Assembly (NCBI GenBank): GCA_934255105.1
Contig: CAKQNH010000140.1
Span: 1 to 8,901, forward strand
DNA length: 8,901 bases
Source of the DNA: an uncultured Pirellulaceae bacterium
GTDB lineage: Bacteria > Planctomycetota > Planctomycetia > Pirellulales > Pirellulaceae
Direction: 5' to 3'
Shown here: piece after piece, positions 6,589 through 8,901 of the stretch
How positions within the stretch are numbered: the stretch's first letter is position 1
Layout of the letters: every line of letters begins with the position of its first letter
Made by a program: the position numbers and the translations under genes
Notes under the pieces: model-generated
The model's database searches: none
Told to the model about the DNA's origin: nothing
Seen by the model: only the letters and a program-made list of their open reading frames with translations

Positions 6589-6657
6589 CAATGTGGCTCG
6601 ACGCTCCGCGCCGTGAGTGCTTGCAGTCATACCGACGCGGAGCGTCGAGCCACATTG
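6589..6657. repeat. Perfect 22-bp inverted repeat directly after fliF
   Basis: The arms 6589-6610 (beginning CAATGTGGCTCGACG) and 6636-6657 (ending TCGAGCCACATTG) are perfectly complementary. The 25-nt loop contains an imperfect inner stem (6614-6620 with 6623-6629, 6 of 7 pairs). The left arm starts on the base after the fliF stop codon. It would form a very stable hairpin and could end or protect the fliF transcript. No T-run follows, so it is not a standard intrinsic terminator. Confidence 0.85.
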
Positions 6658-6663
6658 ACTAAA

Positions 6664-6679
6664 CGGGCAGGAGTGCCCG
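6664..6679. repeat. Small hairpin upstream of the uxaA-like gene
   Basis: CGGGCA (6664-6669) and TGCCCG (6674-6679) pair across a GGAG loop, 7 nt after the large inverted repeat. It may belong to the same intergenic element or contribute to termination before the next gene. No clear promoter was found in 6680-6715; CATAAT near 6698 is only a weak -10 candidate. Confidence 0.5.
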
Positions 6680-6715
6680 CTCTACGGCTTTATCGATCAT
6701 AATAGAGATTGATAG

Positions 6716-8341
6716 ATGCGCCCTTTTTCTGAAAGTTCACCCAACTTGTCCACGACCAACTTGCCAAATTCACCCAGTTATGCCGACCATGTATTGCTCA
6801 GCCCTCGCGACAGTGTGGTGGTTGCTCTGCGGAACCTAGAGCCGGGGCAGACGCTGCAAGTAGGGCAGCGGTCCGTCGAGGTTCGCCAGTTCATTCCTGC
6901 TGGACACAAGATGTCCATCCGCGAAATTTCCGCCGATGAGCCGATCTTCAAATTTGGATGGTCGATCGGCTTGGCTACTTGCGCGATCGCACCTGGTTTG
7001 CATGTGCATTCCCACAATTTGAGCTGCGATCATACGATCGACTTGGAGGCCATTTCGACCGAGGTACCCGCTGACTTGGAGCCGCTGACTGAATTCACCT
7101 TTGAAGGATTCCGGCGCGCACCCAGCCCGTCAGGTCGCGAGCGTGTGGGGACGCGGAACTATCTGGCGATTATCAGCAACGTCAACTGCTCGGCGTCGGT
7201 CTCAAAGCTGATCGCCGACCGCTTTGATCGCGATGCCTTGGCTCCCTTTCCAAACATAGATGGCGTGGTGTCGTTCCGCCACGGCAGCGGGTGTGGGATG
7301 GCCTACGATGGATCGCGACATCGCACGTTGAGCCGCGTCTTGGGTGGTATGGCTCGGCACCCAAACATCGGTGGCTTTCTACTGGTGGGACTTGGCTGCG
7401 AGCAAGGGACGCTCGATCACTTGGTGCGCTCTCAAAAGCTGTACCAGATCGAATCCACAGGCGGGGCGGGCAGTAGCGACGAGGGTTCAGTCCCCGTGCT
7501 GTCGATCCAGAATTCGGGGGGCACGCGCGCAACCGTCGAGATGGGCTGCGAGATGGTGGCAAACATGCTGCCTCAAGTCAACGACATCCGGCGGACGACG
7601 GTTTCGGCCAGCCACTTGATGCTAGCTACCGAGTGCGGAGGTTCAGACGGCTATTCAGGCATTACCGCCAATCCTGCGCTGGGAGCGGCGGGTGACATGT
7701 TGGTCGCCTGCGGTGGCACGGTGATTCTTTCCGAGACGTCGGAAATCTACGGCGCCGAGCACCTGCTGACTCGCCGAGCTCGCTCCCGAGCGGTAGCAGA
7801 AAAACTGCTCGAGCGCATCGAGTGGTGGAAGTGGTATTGTAGCAACTACGGTGAAGTGCTCGACAACAATCCTTCGGTCGGCAACAAAGCGGGCGGGTTG
7901 ACGACTATTACTGAGAAGTCTTTGGGGGCGGTCAGCAAAGGTGGCACGACCGCTTTAGAAGGGGTCTACGAATACGCTGAGCCGATCGAGCAGGCCGGTT
8001 TTGTAGTGATGGATAGTCCTGGTTTTGATCCAGCCAGCGTGACTGGGATGGTCGCCAGCGGTGCCAATTTAGTGGCCTTCACCACCGGTCGCGGAAGCTG
8101 TTTCGGCTTTAAGCCGACCCCTAGTTTTAAAATTGCATCGAATTCAAGTTTGTTCAAACGCCTGCCTGAAGACATGGACTTCAATGCTGGCCAAGTCGTC
8201 GAGGGAAGGTCCGTGCAGGAGGTCGGCCGCGAGTTGTTTCTACGTTTGTTGGCTACGGCCAGTGGCGAGCCGACCTGTAGTGAGAGTTTGGACTTGGGTG
8301 ACGAAGAGTTCGTCCCCTGGCTAGTCGGCCCGGTGCTATAG
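6716..8341 (+). CDS. UxaA/GarD-family sugar-acid dehydratase (altronate dehydratase-like)
   Basis: This 541-residue cytoplasmic enzyme has the two-part layout of altronate and galactarate dehydratases. An N-terminal SAF domain (about 25-115: LEPGQTL, IPAGHKMSIREI, GWSIGLATCAIAPGLHVHSHNL) is joined to the large catalytic domain. Conserved marks are VGTRNYLAIISNVNCSASV (144-162), FRHGSGCGM (187-195), GLGCEQ (225-230), ATECGGSDGYSGITANPALG (304-323), NNPSVGNKAGGLTTITEKSLGAVSKGG (384-410) and DSPGFDPASVTGMVASGANLVAFTTGRGS (433-461). Family enzymes are iron-dependent and remove water from D-altronate (giving 2-keto-3-deoxygluconate) or D-galactarate. The stretch IYGAEHLLTRRA and the C-terminal region look more like the altronate branch, but this is a judgement by eye. 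No uxaB, uxaC or kdgK is nearby, so the substrate is not fixed by context and no gene symbol is given. The first ~20 residues are a Ser/Pro/Asn-rich extension. The start has only a weak AGAG ribosome binding site. Confidence 0.9.
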   Translation: MRPFSESSPNLSTTNLPNSPSYADHVLLSPRDSVVVALRNLEPGQTLQVGQRSVEVRQFIPAGHKMSIREISADEPIFKFGWSIGLATCAIAPGLHVHSHNLSCDHTIDLEAISTEVPADLEPLTEFTFEGFRRAPSPSGRERVGTRNYLAIISNVNCSASVSKLIADRFDRDALAPFPNIDGVVSFRHGSGCGMAYDGSRHRTLSRVLGGMARHPNIGGFLLVGLGCEQGTLDHLVRSQKLYQIESTGGAGSSDEGSVPVLSIQNSGGTRATVEMGCEMVANMLPQVNDIRRTTVSASHLMLATECGGSDGYSGITANPALGAAGDMLVACGGTVILSETSEIYGAEHLLTRRARSRAVAEKLLERIEWWKWYCSNYGEVLDNNPSVGNKAGGLTTITEKSLGAVSKGGTTALEGVYEYAEPIEQAGFVVMDSPGFDPASVTGMVASGANLVAFTTGRGSCFGFKPTPSFKIASNSSLFKRLPEDMDFNAGQVVEGRSVQEVGRELFLRLLATASGEPTCSESLDLGDEEFVPWLVGPVL

Positions 8342-8346
8342 CATGC

Positions 8347-8456
8347 TCGTTAAACCGCGTGCCCAGCGGGCCGCGTGGTGTTGAACCAAGACGCGCAGCG
8401 ATACCCACGCGGTTCAACATCAAGACGCGCGGGGCGATGCCAACGCGGCTTAACGA
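8347..8456. repeat. GC-rich composite intergenic repeat (three related units)
   Basis: The outer arms TCGTTAAACCGCGT (8347-8360) and ACGCGGCTTAACGA (8443-8456) pair at 13 of 14 positions. The inner arms TGTTGAACC (8379-8387) and GGTTCAACA (8411-8419) pair perfectly. Bases 8388-8421 and 8422-8457 are a degenerate direct repeat, each beginning AAGACGCGC and running into ACGCGG-(T/C)-T-(C/T)AAC. The left third (8350-8387) resembles the same unit inverted and contains a local stem GCCC-AGC-GGGC. The array lies 5 nt after the uxaA-like stop and has no coding potential I trust. Its role is unknown: transcript end, dispersed repeat or protein binding site. Confidence 0.7.
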
Positions 8457-8472
8457 ACTGCCACATCACCCG

Positions 8473-8499
8473 TTGCGTTAGACCAATGCCTGCTAGAAT
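8473..8499 (+). promoter_or_regulatory. Weak candidate promoter for the secreted protein
   Basis: TGCTAGAAT (8491-8499) reads as an extended -10 (TG-N-TAGAAT). TTGCGT (8473-8478) is a poor -35 with a short 15-bp spacer. It lies about 75 bases before the start at 8574. The call rests on hexamer likeness only. Confidence 0.25.
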
Positions 8500-8573
8500 A
8501 GGTACGGTGATGGCCATCAGCGCCGCGCCAATCGAATCGCATCGTTTGAGACATCTTTGTCGATGGAACCCTT

Positions 8574-8901
8574 ATGCGCTACCCGCGAAATCCACTAGTC
8601 GCTGCTTTGGCGATCGCTCTGCTAATCCTGAGTGTAGGGCAATGGTCATTGCTGCATGCAGAGAATCCTCAATTTCGAACCGGCACAGATTCCGCGCCGA
8701 ACTTGACGGCACCGGCGACTGCGACAGACGTCGCTCGCCTGATCGAACAACTGGGCGCAGCCGAATTCAGCTTGCGGCGGCAAGCCTTTTTAGAACTGTG
8801 GAATCTGGGGGAATCTGCGTTGCCCGCTATTGCGGCCGTTCAAAACACCTCTCACAGTTCGTCCGAACGCAATGTGGCCGAAGGGCTGCGCATACTTAGG
8901 A
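8574..8901 (+). CDS. Secreted protein with HEAT-like segment, 5' part only
   Basis: The reading frame opens at ATG 8574 and runs past the window end without a stop (109 codons visible). Residues 1-30 form a clear Sec signal peptide: basic MRYPRNP, hydrophobic LVAALAIALLILSVG, and a likely cleavage after LLHA. After a Thr/Ala/Pro-rich linker, the segment TDVARLIEQLGAAEFSLRRQAFLELWNLGESALPAI follows the pattern L-x-x-L-G-x-x-x-F-x-x-R-x-x-A-x-x-x-L-x-x-L-G-x-x-A-L-P. That pattern is common in secreted planctomycete proteins and resembles a HEAT-type helical pair. The function is unknown. A competing frame from about 8375 overlaps it but has no signal peptide, family resemblance or conserved pattern, and I treat it as spurious. 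The ribosome binding site is weak (GGAA near 8565). The true length cannot be judged here. Confidence 0.75.
   Translation, partial: MRYPRNPLVAALAIALLILSVGQWSLLHAENPQFRTGTDSAPNLTAPATATDVARLIEQLGAAEFSLRRQAFLELWNLGESALPAIAAVQNTSHSSSERNVAEGLRILR

Noticed and set aside
8375..8899. A 174-codon plus-strand frame
   Set aside because: It begins inside the composite repeat and overlaps, in another frame, the ORF at 8574 with a clear signal peptide and HEAT-like pattern. Its own product is Arg-rich and featureless.

Overview
The window most likely comes from a planctomycete chromosome (Pirellulales/Rhodopirellula-like). This is inferred from the gene types (neutral-ceramidase-like secreted enzymes, a secreted protein with a HEAT-like 'L-x-x-L-G' segment, a UxaA-family sugar-acid dehydratase), the loose gene packing, and the many palindromic intergenic repeats. 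No rRNA, tRNA, CRISPR array, transposase or phage gene is visible.

Layout from left to right. (1) 1-1395: a minus-strand flavin-dependent halogenase-like oxidoreductase, with a 13-bp perfect stem-loop beyond its 3' end. (2) About 1494-1867: a decayed plus-strand ceramidase-like gene. Two homologous pieces lie in different frames and both the N-terminal part and the middle are gone. (3) 1868-2194: a 28-bp inverted repeat built from a 12-mer, then a 45-codon ORF with a strong ribosome binding site whose stop overlaps the next start (TAATG). (4) 2195-3619: an intact ceramidase-superfamily protein with a Tat-type signal. (5) 3733-6588: three flagellar basal-body genes, flgC, fliE and fliF. A 250-bp inverted-repeat element is lodged between fliE and fliF. 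flgB is not upstream and fliG is not downstream. (6) 6589-6679: a perfect 22-bp inverted repeat directly after fliF, plus a smaller hairpin. (7) 6716-8341: a UxaA/GarD-family dehydratase. (8) 8342-8573: a three-unit GC-rich repeat and a possible promoter. (9) 8574 to the window end: the start of a secreted protein, cut by the window edge.

Only the flagellar genes form an obvious functional unit: rod protein FlgC, rod/MS-ring adaptor FliE and MS-ring FliF. The metabolic genes have no pathway partners in view. The most notable material is non-coding. Four different palindromic repeat elements occupy nearly every gene border, and two copies of one of them differ by paired substitutions that preserve a hairpin. 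I do not see a complete, clearly new multi-gene system. The best leads are the REPIN-like element splitting the flagellar operon, the small ORF coupled to the ceramidase gene, and the isolated halogenase-like enzyme.
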